A DNA stretch of 32,742 nt. It comes from Flavobacteriia bacterium (GTDB lineage Bacteria > Bacteroidota > Bacteroidia > Flavobacteriales > Flavobacteriaceae). The notes under the pieces were generated by a model that was not told where the DNA came from, did not search any database, and was given only the letters and a program-made list of their open reading frames with translations. Of this stretch, positions 7,440-15,088 are shown piece by piece (the stretch's first letter is position 1; every line of letters starts with the position of its first letter). Both the position numbers and the translations under genes were made by a program. The stretch is taken from NCBI GenBank assembly GCA_018500075.1, contig JAHBAN010000134.1, positions 1-32,742 on the forward strand. The letters run 5' to 3'.

Positions 7440-8663
7440 TCATTGGCGCACCACGCGGCGGATGGCTTCATCGGACATAATCCACGCCTGAATACCGTCG
7501 CGAATGCCCTCGGCCATGGCTTGGCGCCAGCCCGGATTGGTGATGTTTTGAAAATCGCGATCGCTTGAGAGAAAGCCGATTTCCAGAAGGATCGAGGGGA
7601 TATCGGCGGCCTTGAGAACAGAAAAGGCCGCCGCGCGATAAGGCCGCCTGTTGAGCGGCGCGCCTTTGAGCTTCAGCCCGCCCACAATGGCTTTGGCGAG
7701 CCGTTCTGTGCGCGGCTGGGTTTCCTGTCGGGCAAGGTCCAGCAAGACATCGGCGACCACGTCGTCTTGCCCGCTGAGGTCTGTGCCCGAGAGCATATCG
7801 GCGCGGTCGTGCCGTTCGGCCAAGAGCGCGCTGGCCTCATCTGTTGCATCCTCGGCCAGCGTATGAACCGTGGCGCCATGGGCGCGCCCCTCGCTCAGGG
7901 CATCGGCGTGAAGCGACAGAAAAATATCGGCCTGCGCCTGATGGGCCTGCGCGACACGGCGCTCCAGCGAGACAAAGCTGTCGTCATTGCGGGTCAAGAG
8001 CACATCGACATTGGGCAGACGCTTCAGCTCTTGGGCAACTTCGCGGGCAAAGGTGAGCATGAGGTCTTTTTCGGTCTGCCCGTCGCGCGAGGCTCCGGGG
8101 TCGATCCCGCCGTGGCCCGGATCGAGCACCACAAGGATACGCCCGCTGTCTTTGGGCAAGGGCGCTGTGACCGGATCGGGCCAGAGATCGCCCTTGGGCG
8201 GACCCGCGCGGGCGGCAAAAGCCTCGGGGGTGGCGCGCCTCAAAACCACGCTCAGGGTCGCGCGCCCCGACTGCGGATCGCGCTGCATCCGCGAGGAGAC
8301 AAGGGCAAACGGCCCATCAAGATCCGCCACCAGCCGCGACCAGCCCGGACGGAAGCCACCAAAGCGCACCCCTGTCAAAGCCTTGGCCTGACCAAAGAGA
8401 TCACCGGGCACACCCGCCCAATCGACCTCGCGGAAGTCCACGACCAAGCGGCGCGGCGCATCGAGCGTATAGAGGCGGTAGGGCACAGGCTGGCTGAGGG
8501 CGAGCGTGACTGTCAGGGTCTGGCCGCCCTGTCTGGCATGGCTCTGCGCAGGATCAACCCGCGCCAAGCCGCTCAGGGCTTGGGCGCTCGCGGGCAGCGC
8601 GAGCATCATCAAACTGCCCCAAAGGGCGCATACCACCAAAAAGACTCTGAATTGCCCGCTCAT
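7440..8663 (-). CDS. N-acetylmuramoyl-L-alanine amidase, AmiC-like (AMIN + Amidase_3)
   Basis: A periplasmic zinc amidase that removes stem peptides from muramic acid, typically at the septum. The 407-residue form starts with a clear Sec signal peptide (hydrophobic 7-24, cleavage after ASA about residue 27). An AMIN domain (about 30-140) follows, for localisation on peptidoglycan. The Amidase_3 catalytic domain starts near 175. Zinc ligands are His184 (DPGHGG), Glu198 (TEKD) and His252 (SLHAD), with catalytic Glu361 in LLEIGFLS. All are present, so the enzyme should be active. The start at 8663 is chosen because it begins the signal peptide; a form 12 residues longer is possible. It lies just upstream of mrcA on the same strand and 56 bases after the aminotransferase. 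Confidence 0.92.
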   Translation of the reverse strand: MSGQFRVFLVVCALWGSLMMLALPASAQALSGLARVDPAQSHARQGGQTLTVTLALSQPVPYRLYTLDAPRRLVVDFREVDWAGVPGDLFGQAKALTGVRFGGFRPGWSRLVADLDGPFALVSSRMQRDPQSGRATLSVVLRRATPEAFAARAGPPKGDLWPDPVTAPLPKDSGRILVVLDPGHGGIDPGASRDGQTEKDLMLTFAREVAQELKRLPNVDVLLTRNDDSFVSLERRVAQAHQAQADIFLSLHADALSEGRAHGATVHTLAEDATDEASALLAERHDRADMLSGTDLSGQDDVVADVLLDLARQETQPRTERLAKAIVGGLKLKGAPLNRRPYRAAAFSVLKAADIPSILLEIGFLSSDRDFQNITNPGWRQAMAEGIRDGIQAWIMSDEAIRRVVRQ

Positions 8664-8719
8664 GACCGCCTGTTTCTTTTGACACGACCATAGCGCCAAA
8701 GCCCCCGTCAGGGAAGCTT

Positions 8720-9859
8720 CTATGACGCAAAATAAGCCTTGAGGCGGCGCAGACCCTCGCGGATCTCCTCGGTGGAGCGCGCATAGGAGAGGCGCAGCGT
8801 GGTCTGGCCCCGTGCCGGGTCAAAATCGATCCCCGGCGTGAGCGCCACGCCGGCTTTTTGCAAAATGTCAGAGGCCAGGGCGCGGCTGTCCTGCGTGATA
8901 TGGCTCACATCGACATAGATATAGAACGCCCCGTCAGGGGGCGCGAAATTCTGTAGCCCGATCTTGGGCAGCTCTTCAATCATCATCGCCCGATTGGCGG
9001 TATAGACCTTGAGATTGTCCTCAAGCTCCTTGGCACTGTCAAAGGCACCAAGCGCTGCGACCTGACTGGCGTGGGGCGCGCAGATAAACATATTCTGGGC
9101 GAGTCGCTCAATCAGACGGACGTGCGCCTCGGGCACAACCATCCAGCCGACGCGCCAGCCCGTCATCGAAAAATACTTCGAAAACGAATTGATCACATAG
9201 CAGTCATCGGTCAGCTCGAGCGCCGAGACGGCCTCGCCTTCATATTCGATGCCTTGATAGATTTCATCCGAGATGAAAGCAGTGTTTTGCGCCGCGCAGG
9301 CCTCGATCAGGGCTTGCATCGCCGAGCGGCTCAGCATGGTGCCAGAGGGGTTTGCCGGCGAGGCAACAAGCAGCCCGTCGAGCTTTTCGGCGGCAAAGTC
9401 GGCCGGGACGGGCTGAAAGCGGTTCTCACGGCTGGTGGGCAGCCCCACCGGCACCACGTCGAGCGCCTTCAGAATTTGGCGATAGCTCGGGTATCCCGGC
9501 TCGCCAAGGCCGACGCGGGCGCCCGCATCAAACAACGCGGTGAAGGCCAGAATAAACGCCCCCGACGAGCCGGACGTGATCACCACCCGCTCGGGGGAAA
9601 GGCTGACGCCGTGTTTGTCAAGGTAGTGCTGCGCCACACGGGCGCGCAGCTCGGGCAGGCCAAGCGCCACCGAATAGCCCAGCGGCGCGCTTTCCATCGC
9701 CGCACTCAGACGGGCGCGCGCGCCTTTGGGGGCGGGGCTGCCGGGCTGGCCGACTTCCATATGGATGATACTGCGCCCCGCCGCCTCCGCTGCGCGAGCC
9801 TCCTCCATCACATCCATCACAATAAAGGCATCAACCGCGCCGCGCCTTGAGTTCTGCAT
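8720..9859 (-). CDS. PLP-dependent class I/II aminotransferase
   Basis: A 379-residue fold-type I aminotransferase that transfers amino groups between an amino acid and a 2-oxo acid. The PLP-binding lysine is Lys228 in the NSFSKYFSMTGWR segment, with Asn170 (SPANPSG) and Asp198 (ISDEIY) in their usual places. A C-terminal LRLSYARS carries the carboxylate-binding arginine. The exact substrate is not determined; aspartate, tyrosine or branched-chain specificities share these motifs. The ATG at 9859 has AGGAG about seven bases upstream, so the longer in-frame extension is rejected. It is divergent from the M48 gene with only 53 bases between start codons, so the two promoters must be very close or lie in coding sequence. 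Confidence 0.9.
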   Translation of the reverse strand: MQNSRRGAVDAFIVMDVMEEARAAEAAGRSIIHMEVGQPGSPAPKGARARLSAAMESAPLGYSVALGLPELRARVAQHYLDKHGVSLSPERVVITSGSSGAFILAFTALFDAGARVGLGEPGYPSYRQILKALDVVPVGLPTSRENRFQPVPADFAAEKLDGLLVASPANPSGTMLSRSAMQALIEACAAQNTAFISDEIYQGIEYEGEAVSALELTDDCYVINSFSKYFSMTGWRVGWMVVPEAHVRLIERLAQNMFICAPHASQVAALGAFDSAKELEDNLKVYTANRAMMIEELPKIGLQNFAPPDGAFYIYVDVSHITQDSRALASDILQKAGVALTPGIDFDPARGQTTLRLSYARSTEEIREGLRRLKAYFAS

Positions 9860-9912
9860 GGTTTTTCTCCTACTCTGCCCGAAGCTTTTGAAGAGGGTGA
9901 AGAGTAAGGTCA

Positions 9913-11229
9913 ATGCGCAGCCTGTTGAAATCTATCGGTGTGGCCTATCTCTTGTGCGCCTTTGCCCTGCCCGCTTGGGCTGTGTCTTTGTTGCGCGACC
10001 CCGATATCGAGCACAGCCTCAAAGAGCTGGCCACCCCGGTGCTCAACGCCGCCGGGCTGCCAGCGGGGCGGATGTCGATTCTCGTGGTGGATGCCTCATC
10101 GCTCAATGCTTTTGTGATAGATCGGGAGCATATTTTCATTCACGCGGGCCTGTTGCTCAAACTGGAAACCGCCGAGCAGCTCCAATCTGTCATCGCCCAT
10201 GAAGCGGCCCATATTTCCAACGGTCATCTGGCGCGCCGCCCGGCCAATGCGCGCGCCGCCCAAAATCTTGCGGCCTTCGGCATCGCGCTGGCGGCGGCCG
10301 CCAGTGCAACCGGACACTCAGACGCCGGGATCGCGCTCGGGATCGGCGTTCAGAGTTCGGCGCAGCGCTCCTTCTTTTCGCACACCCGCGCCGAGGAGGC
10401 CTCAGCCGACCAGTCGGCGATCCGCTATCTCACCCGCGCAGGGGTTGACCCTGAGGGGTCGGTTCAGGTGATGGATATGTTTGCCGGTCAAGAGCTTCTG
10501 TCGGCGGGCCGGCAAGACCCCTATGCGCGCTCCCACCCTTTGTCGCGTGACCGCCTGCGCGCCATGCAAGCCGCCGCGAGCGCCTATAAAGACCGCTTTC
10601 CAAGCAATCCCGACGCCAATTACTGGTTTGCCCGCGCCAAGGGCAAGCTCGGCGCATTTTACCGCGCGCCCAAATGGACCCTGCGCCGCGCCGGCGAGAG
10701 CGGCCATAAAGACATCGCCGAGATGCGCAAAGCCATCGCGTGGCACCGCTCCGGGGAGGGCAGCGCCGCTCTGAGCGCCATGGAGCGCCTTGTCGCGGCC
10801 GCGCCGAACGACCCCTATCTTCACGAGCTGCACGGCCAAATCCTGCTGGAGCGCCGGAGCTACACCGCGGCCTTATCAGCCTATAAGAAGGCCGTGACGC
10901 TGGCGCCCCAAAACGCCTTGATCCTCGGGCAATACGGCCATGCGCTGCTTGTGTCGGGCAATCCGAAGGCCGCCCTGCCCTATCTCGAACGCTCCGCCAA
11001 TAAAGAGCAGCGCGATGCCCGCGTGCTGCGCGATCTGGGCGGGGCCTATGCCCGACTGGGCCAAAACGGCATGGCCTCGCTGCTCACAGCCGAGCGCTAT
11101 GCGCTGCTCGGACGGCCAAAAGATGCCACCCTTCACGCCAAACGCGCCCTTGGCCTGCTCAAACGCGGCTCTCCCGGTTGGCAACGTGCACAAGATGTGC
11201 TCTTAGCGTCCGAAAGCGCCGATAAATAA
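9913..11229 (+). CDS. BepA-like periplasmic M48 metalloprotease with TPR repeats
   Basis: A 438-residue periplasmic zinc protease/chaperone resembling E. coli BepA (YfgC), which helps assemble or clear outer-membrane proteins such as LptD. A signal peptide covers residues 1-23 (cleavage near AWA). The zinc motif is HEAAH at 96-100, with third ligand Glu162 in EASAD. A histidine in the SHPLSRDR segment (His208) matches the position of the regulatory 'His-switch' of BepA. Residues about 280-430 form TPR-like helical repeats. AAGG precedes the ATG. The next gene, a ScsC/DsbA-like oxidoreductase, starts 11 bases after this stop, so they form an operon; both act on periplasmic folding. Confidence 0.88.
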   Translation: MRSLLKSIGVAYLLCAFALPAWAVSLLRDPDIEHSLKELATPVLNAAGLPAGRMSILVVDASSLNAFVIDREHIFIHAGLLLKLETAEQLQSVIAHEAAHISNGHLARRPANARAAQNLAAFGIALAAAASATGHSDAGIALGIGVQSSAQRSFFSHTRAEEASADQSAIRYLTRAGVDPEGSVQVMDMFAGQELLSAGRQDPYARSHPLSRDRLRAMQAAASAYKDRFPSNPDANYWFARAKGKLGAFYRAPKWTLRRAGESGHKDIAEMRKAIAWHRSGEGSAALSAMERLVAAAPNDPYLHELHGQILLERRSYTAALSAYKKAVTLAPQNALILGQYGHALLVSGNPKAALPYLERSANKEQRDARVLRDLGGAYARLGQNGMASLLTAERYALLGRPKDATLHAKRALGLLKRGSPGWQRAQDVLLASESADK

Positions 11230-11240
11230 CGGAGAACGAC

Positions 11241-11990
11241 ATGATCAGACAGACCGCCGCCTTTGCCCTTGTTGCAAGCCTTTTGACAGGCCCGCTTGCA
11301 GCGCTTGATCTTAACAAGATGACCGACGCCGAGCGCGCCGCCTTTCAAGGCGAAATCCGTGCCTATCTTCTGGAGAACCCGGAGGTCATCATGGAAGCGG
11401 TCGCGGTTCTGGAAGAGCGTCAGGCCGGCCAGCAGGCCGATGCCGATGCCTCTCTTGTGCGGGTAAACGGCGCTGATCTGTTTGAAGACCCGAACTCCTT
11501 TGTCGGCGGCAACCCAGAGGGCGATCTTACGCTTGTCGAATTTGTCGATTACCGCTGTGGCTATTGCCGCAAAGCCCATGACGAGGTTGCGCAGCTGATT
11601 GAAGCTGATGGCAATATTCGATTTATTGTCAAAGAGTTCCCTATTCTGGGCGATGCGTCTATGCTGTCCTCACGCTTTGCCATTGCGGTAAAGCTGAGCG
11701 CCGGAGATGACGCTTATCAGGCGGTTTCAGAGGCTTTGATCACGTTGAAATCAGACGTGAGCGAACCCGTCTTGCGCGCTCTGGCAGGCTCTCTCGGGCT
11801 TGAGGCCGAGGCCATTCTGGCCAAGATGAACAGTGATGAGGTCACCGCTGTGATCGCGCAGAACCGCGCATTGGGACAGCGGCTCAATATTTCGGGAACC
11901 CCCACATTTGTCATGGGCGATCAGATCTTGCGGGGCTATCTGCCTCTCGCACAGATGCAGGCGATCGCAAAAGACATCCGCGCAAACTGA
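11241..11990 (+). CDS. ScsC/DsbA-like periplasmic thiol-disulfide oxidoreductase
   Basis: A 249-residue exported thioredoxin-fold protein that forms or rearranges disulfides. After a signal peptide (1-21) comes a short helical segment (about 23-65, AYLLENPEVIMEAVAVLEER) that matches the ScsC N-terminal trimerisation stalk. The DsbA-type domain has the active site C106-G-Y-C109 and a cis-proline in SGTPTFVMG near the C-terminus. The stalk suggests an oligomeric isomerase rather than a monomeric oxidase, by analogy with Proteus ScsC. GGAG precedes the ATG, and the gene closes the operon with the BepA-like protease, ending at a strong terminator. Confidence 0.87.
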   Translation: MIRQTAAFALVASLLTGPLAALDLNKMTDAERAAFQGEIRAYLLENPEVIMEAVAVLEERQAGQQADADASLVRVNGADLFEDPNSFVGGNPEGDLTLVEFVDYRCGYCRKAHDEVAQLIEADGNIRFIVKEFPILGDASMLSSRFAIAVKLSAGDDAYQAVSEALITLKSDVSEPVLRALAGSLGLEAEAILAKMNSDEVTAVIAQNRALGQRLNISGTPTFVMGDQILRGYLPLAQMQAIAKDIRAN

Positions 11991-12017
11991 GCCGCGCGCC
12001 CATAACCCCGCATATTC

Positions 12018-12048
12018 AAGGCGCTCCCCGAACCGGAGCGCCTTTTTT
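12018..12048 (+). terminator. Rho-independent terminator of the M48-scsC operon
   Basis: A perfect ten-base-pair stem, AAGGCGCTCC / GGAGCGCCTT, with a seven-base loop, runs into six T's in total. It starts 27 bases after the oxidoreductase stop. The convergent ispG gene ends at 12075; in that direction the T tract is poor. Confidence 0.93.
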
Positions 12049-12074
12049 CGCGTCAGGCGTGGCGGCGGCGGGCC

Positions 12075-13208
12075 TCAGATATCTTCGCCGCTCTGAGAGG
12101 CGGCGTCCAGCTCGGCGGCGCGCTGCTCGACAAGGCCAACGATATGATCCACCATATCATAGTTGCCAAGTTTGTGGTCCTGCTTGCCCGCCATATAAAC
12201 CATCCCTGTGCCCGCCCCGGCGCCCCCACCGGTAAAGCCGACATCGGTCATCAGCGCTTCGCCGGGGCCATTGACCACACAGCCGATAATCGACAGGCTC
12301 ATCGGCGTTTTGATGTGCTCCAGACGCTTTTCCAGAGCCTCGACCGTCTTGATCACATCAAACCCCTGCCGCGCGCAGGACGGGCAGGAAATAATATTGA
12401 CGCCACGGTGACGCAGGCCGAGCGATTTGAGGATTTCATAGCCGACCTTCACCTCTTCCACAGGGTCCGCCGAAAGCGACACCCGGATCGTATCGCCGAT
12501 CCCCATCCAGAGCAGGCTGCCCATTCCAATCGAGGATTTGATCGTGCCCGAGGTCAGCCCGCCCGCCTCCGTGATTCCGAGATGGATCGGGGCGTCCGTG
12601 GCCTCGGCGAGCTGCTGATAGGCCGCCGCCGCCATAAAGACATCCGAGGCTTTGACCGAGATTTTGAACTCGTGAAAGTCATGGTCTTGCAAGATTTTGA
12701 TATGATCCAGCCCGCTTTCGACCATAGCATCAGGGCAAGGCTCGCCGTATTTGTCGAGCAAATGCTTCTCGAGGCTGCCCGCATTGACACCAATACGGAT
12801 CGAGCAGTTGTGATCGCGGGCCGCGCGGATCACCTCGGCCACGCGCGCCTCATCGCCGATATTGCCCGGATTGATGCGCAGGCAGGCCGCGCCCGCTTCG
12901 GCTGCTTCAATCCCGCGTTTGTAGTGAAAGTGGATATCCGCAACAATCGGCACGGGGCTTTCGCGCACAATCTCCTTGAGCGCCTTGGAGCTGGCTTCGT
13001 CAGGCACAGACACCCGGACGATATCAGCCCCCGCCTCTGCCGCCTCCTGAACCTGCGCAACCGTGGCCTTGACGTCGGTTGTCAGCGTGTTGGTCATGGT
13101 CTGGACCGAAATCGGCGCATCCCCGCCCACAGGCACAGAGCCAACCATGATCTGACGGCTTTTGCGGCGGTAAATATTGCGCCACGGGCGAATGGGATTT
13201 AGCGACAT
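12075..13208 (-). CDS. ispG: 4-hydroxy-3-methylbut-2-en-1-yl diphosphate synthase
   Basis: The penultimate MEP-pathway enzyme, converting methylerythritol cyclodiphosphate to HMBPP with a [4Fe-4S] cluster for the reductive ring opening. The 377-residue protein has the N-terminal TIM barrel (about 1-270) and the C-terminal cluster domain, with ligands Cys275, Cys278 (CPSC), Cys310 (IIGCVVNGPGEA) and Glu317. This is the compact bacterial form without the plant insert. It is convergent with scsC and follows the RodZ-like gene at 186 bases, an adjacency seen in many proteobacteria. Only a weak ribosome site precedes the ATG. Confidence 0.97.
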   Translation of the reverse strand: MSLNPIRPWRNIYRRKSRQIMVGSVPVGGDAPISVQTMTNTLTTDVKATVAQVQEAAEAGADIVRVSVPDEASSKALKEIVRESPVPIVADIHFHYKRGIEAAEAGAACLRINPGNIGDEARVAEVIRAARDHNCSIRIGVNAGSLEKHLLDKYGEPCPDAMVESGLDHIKILQDHDFHEFKISVKASDVFMAAAAYQQLAEATDAPIHLGITEAGGLTSGTIKSSIGMGSLLWMGIGDTIRVSLSADPVEEVKVGYEILKSLGLRHRGVNIISCPSCARQGFDVIKTVEALEKRLEHIKTPMSLSIIGCVVNGPGEALMTDVGFTGGGAGAGTGMVYMAGKQDHKLGNYDMVDHIVGLVEQRAAELDAASQSGEDI

Positions 13209-13243
13209 AGGGGTCTCTTGCTCTCAAGGGCGGGTATGGCTCT

Positions 13244-13272
13244 GACATAAGGAGAAAGCCGCCTTTGTGCAA
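13244..13272 (-). promoter_or_regulatory. Weak candidate promoter of ispG
   Basis: On the minus strand TTGCAC (13272-13267), 17 bases, then TATGTC (13249-13244). Each hexamer matches at only about three positions, but the spacing and distance to the ATG (about 30 bases of leader) are right. ispG may instead be read through from the RodZ-like gene. Confidence 0.3.
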
Positions 13273-13286
13273 CTCGTGCGTGAGGC

Positions 13287-13312
13287 GCTCTGGGTGGATG
13301 CTCTGGGTGGAT
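13287..13312. repeat. Perfect 13-base tandem duplication in the rodZ-ispG gap
   Basis: GCTCTGGGTGGAT is present twice head to tail (13287-13299 and 13300-13312). It lies in the 186-base non-coding gap between the RodZ-like stop and ispG. It looks like a recent slippage duplication. Nothing else recognisable fills this gap apart from the weak ispG promoter. Confidence 0.85.
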
Positions 13313-13394
13313 CTGGCGCGTGTCTCGCGCCCTTCGGGGCTATTGGCGCAACCGGCTGGCCCAAACAAAGCGCGGCGGGCGGTGCAGGACGGCG

Positions 13395-14978
13395 TCAGTC
13401 TGCCAGCAAGCCAAATGCGCCTTCGGCGTCGATCTGGGCCACCGCACGCGCCAGCGGCTCTATGGTTTCCCAATCGGCCTTGCCTAACTCGGCGGTCACA
13501 GTCTCGGCTGTCAGCTTGAGATTGTCCGCAACCGCGCCACGCGCCCCATAGGGGCCGTAGGTGCTGCCATTGGCGGCAAAATACACAGCGCCAGCGTCTC
13601 CGGCGCGGATGGTGGAGGGTTCGGCTGTTTGAGGCACCGTATAAAAATCACCCGGCTGCATCACGCCTTCATGCAGGATCGTTCCGGACGCTGCCCGCAC
13701 CCGAAGCCAGACTTCGCGGGTTGCAATCACCGTGACAACCCCTTGGTGTTGCTCCAGAACCTGCGGAACAGCCTTAACCGCGCGCGGCAGGGGCGCGCCA
13801 AGGCCCGCCAGAACAGTCGACAGATCGGGGTCGCGCGCGATATTGGCTTCTGGCAGCGCGGCCAGAAGATCGGCCGCCGCAAGAGAAAAGCCTTCGGTGA
13901 TGGCGCCGCGTGGCCCCGTTGGGCCAAGTGTTTTGCCCTGAACAATATAATAGATCGACCCGCTCTCCCCGACCCGAATACGGGCCGGTGTTGCGCCGTC
14001 TGATTGGGCAACATCAAAGGTATCGCCGGTGTTGAGAATCCCGCTGAAAAGCTCACCACCCGCAGCATCATTGATGCGCACCCAAGACGGGCGGGCCGCG
14101 ACGATCACAACCCCCTCAGGAGACACAGACGGCACAGGCGAGACAGGCGAGACAGGCGAGACATCGCCCGCCACAGCGCCGGCCAGATCAGCGTTCGGGC
14201 GGTTGGCAAAGCTGCCGTTTTCACTGGGCTTGAGCGTCACAATAGGCGCATCCCGCGCCACCAGAACAGGCACATCCAGCGCCTGCGGGCGGTACAGCCG
14301 GTCAAGACGGTCCGCCGCAGAGGCCATTTCAGGGCTGATCTCGCCAAATCCGTTCGCGCTGCCGGTTTGGACCTGTGCCAGCGGATCGAGATCGGCCAGA
14401 ACATCGGGGGTGTTTTCAACCGGGGCAAGCTGCACGCGCTGGACTTCGTTCAATACGGTCCAGCCGCCAAAGCCCAAAGCCCCCACCAATGCCACCAGAA
14501 CCAGAAGCGAGCCGACAGCGCCCGGCTCGATCCGCGAAAAGACCGACTCGGCCCCCGGCGCAAAGGGCGTTGCGCCCTCAAACATCGGGTCGCGCTCGCT
14601 GCGTTTGTTTGGCTTGGCGGGTGTGTTGGCCTTGCGCACAGACGAGGCCGCATCCGACATCCCATGCGCCGTGGTAAAGCCGCTCTCTGCGCAAAAGGCC
14701 GCAAAGGCGCGGTCAGGGTTCATCCCGAGGTAGCGCGCATAAGAGCGCACATAGCCCGCGATAAATCCGGGGGTGTCAAAGGCGGCGGGATCTGCGTTTT
14801 CAATCGCGGCGATATACCCCGCCTTGATCCGCAACTCGCGCTGAACATCGAGCAGGGATTTGCCCATGGTGGCGCGTTCGCCCCGCATGATATCGCCAAG
14901 GCGCAACTCAAAATCATCGAACCAGCGTGGCTCGACGTTCTCACTTGCATCGCTGCGCTTGCTTTTGCGCCTGATCAT
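13395..14978 (-). CDS. RodZ-like HTH membrane protein with duplicated DUF4115 domain
   Basis: RodZ proteins link MreB filaments to the wall-building machinery through a cytoplasmic HTH, one membrane span and a periplasmic domain. In this 527-residue form the HTH_25-type domain is near residues 20-90, a basic linker follows, and the membrane helix is at about 152-176. The outer part carries two copies of the C-terminal DUF4115 fold (about 289-366 and 413-489). Each copy has the GVV.V.A....W.R...A.G...  pattern and ends in a G-P-.-G-.-RGA turn. A Ser-Pro-Val repeat (274-285) precedes the first copy. Ordinary RodZ has one such domain. The ATG at 14978 has AGGGGC upstream but spacing is long, so the start is less certain than the frame. 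Neighbours are ispG and hemA. Confidence 0.8.
   Translation of the reverse strand: MIRRKSKRSDASENVEPRWFDDFELRLGDIMRGERATMGKSLLDVQRELRIKAGYIAAIENADPAAFDTPGFIAGYVRSYARYLGMNPDRAFAAFCAESGFTTAHGMSDAASSVRKANTPAKPNKRSERDPMFEGATPFAPGAESVFSRIEPGAVGSLLVLVALVGALGFGGWTVLNEVQRVQLAPVENTPDVLADLDPLAQVQTGSANGFGEISPEMASAADRLDRLYRPQALDVPVLVARDAPIVTLKPSENGSFANRPNADLAGAVAGDVSPVSPVSPVPSVSPEGVVIVAARPSWVRINDAAGGELFSGILNTGDTFDVAQSDGATPARIRVGESGSIYYIVQGKTLGPTGPRGAITEGFSLAAADLLAALPEANIARDPDLSTVLAGLGAPLPRAVKAVPQVLEQHQGVVTVIATREVWLRVRAASGTILHEGVMQPGDFYTVPQTAEPSTIRAGDAGAVYFAANGSTYGPYGARGAVADNLKLTAETVTAELGKADWETIEPLARAVAQIDAEGAFGLLAD
14134..14160. repeat. Three tandem 9-base units inside the RodZ-like gene
   Basis: ACAGGCGAG is repeated three times without interruption and is read on the minus strand as a Ser-Pro-Val repeat in the linker before the first DUF4115 domain. 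The unit is a multiple of three, so copy-number change would alter linker length and keep the frame. Confidence 0.85.
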
Positions 14979-15009
14979 GCGTGCTGCCCCTATCGCATAC
15001 CGCGAATCG

Positions 15010-15025
15010 CGCTGCAAAAGCAGCG
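15010..15025 (-). other. Small hairpin in the leader of the RodZ-like gene
   Basis: CGCTGC-AAAA-GCAGCG, a six-base-pair stem with a four-base loop, lies 32-47 bases before the RodZ-like start. It could be a leader structure, or a weak end for the hemA transcript, which stops 63 bases earlier. No T tract follows on the minus strand. Confidence 0.4.
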
Positions 15026-15088
15026 ACTAGCCTTGTTATTTGACCGATTGCTAGCACATCACAAGCGAGTTTGCACGAAACAGAGTGT

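Noticed and set aside
12018..12048. Bidirectional terminator also serving ispG
   Set aside because: In the ispG direction the stem is followed by TTGAATATG rather than a T run.
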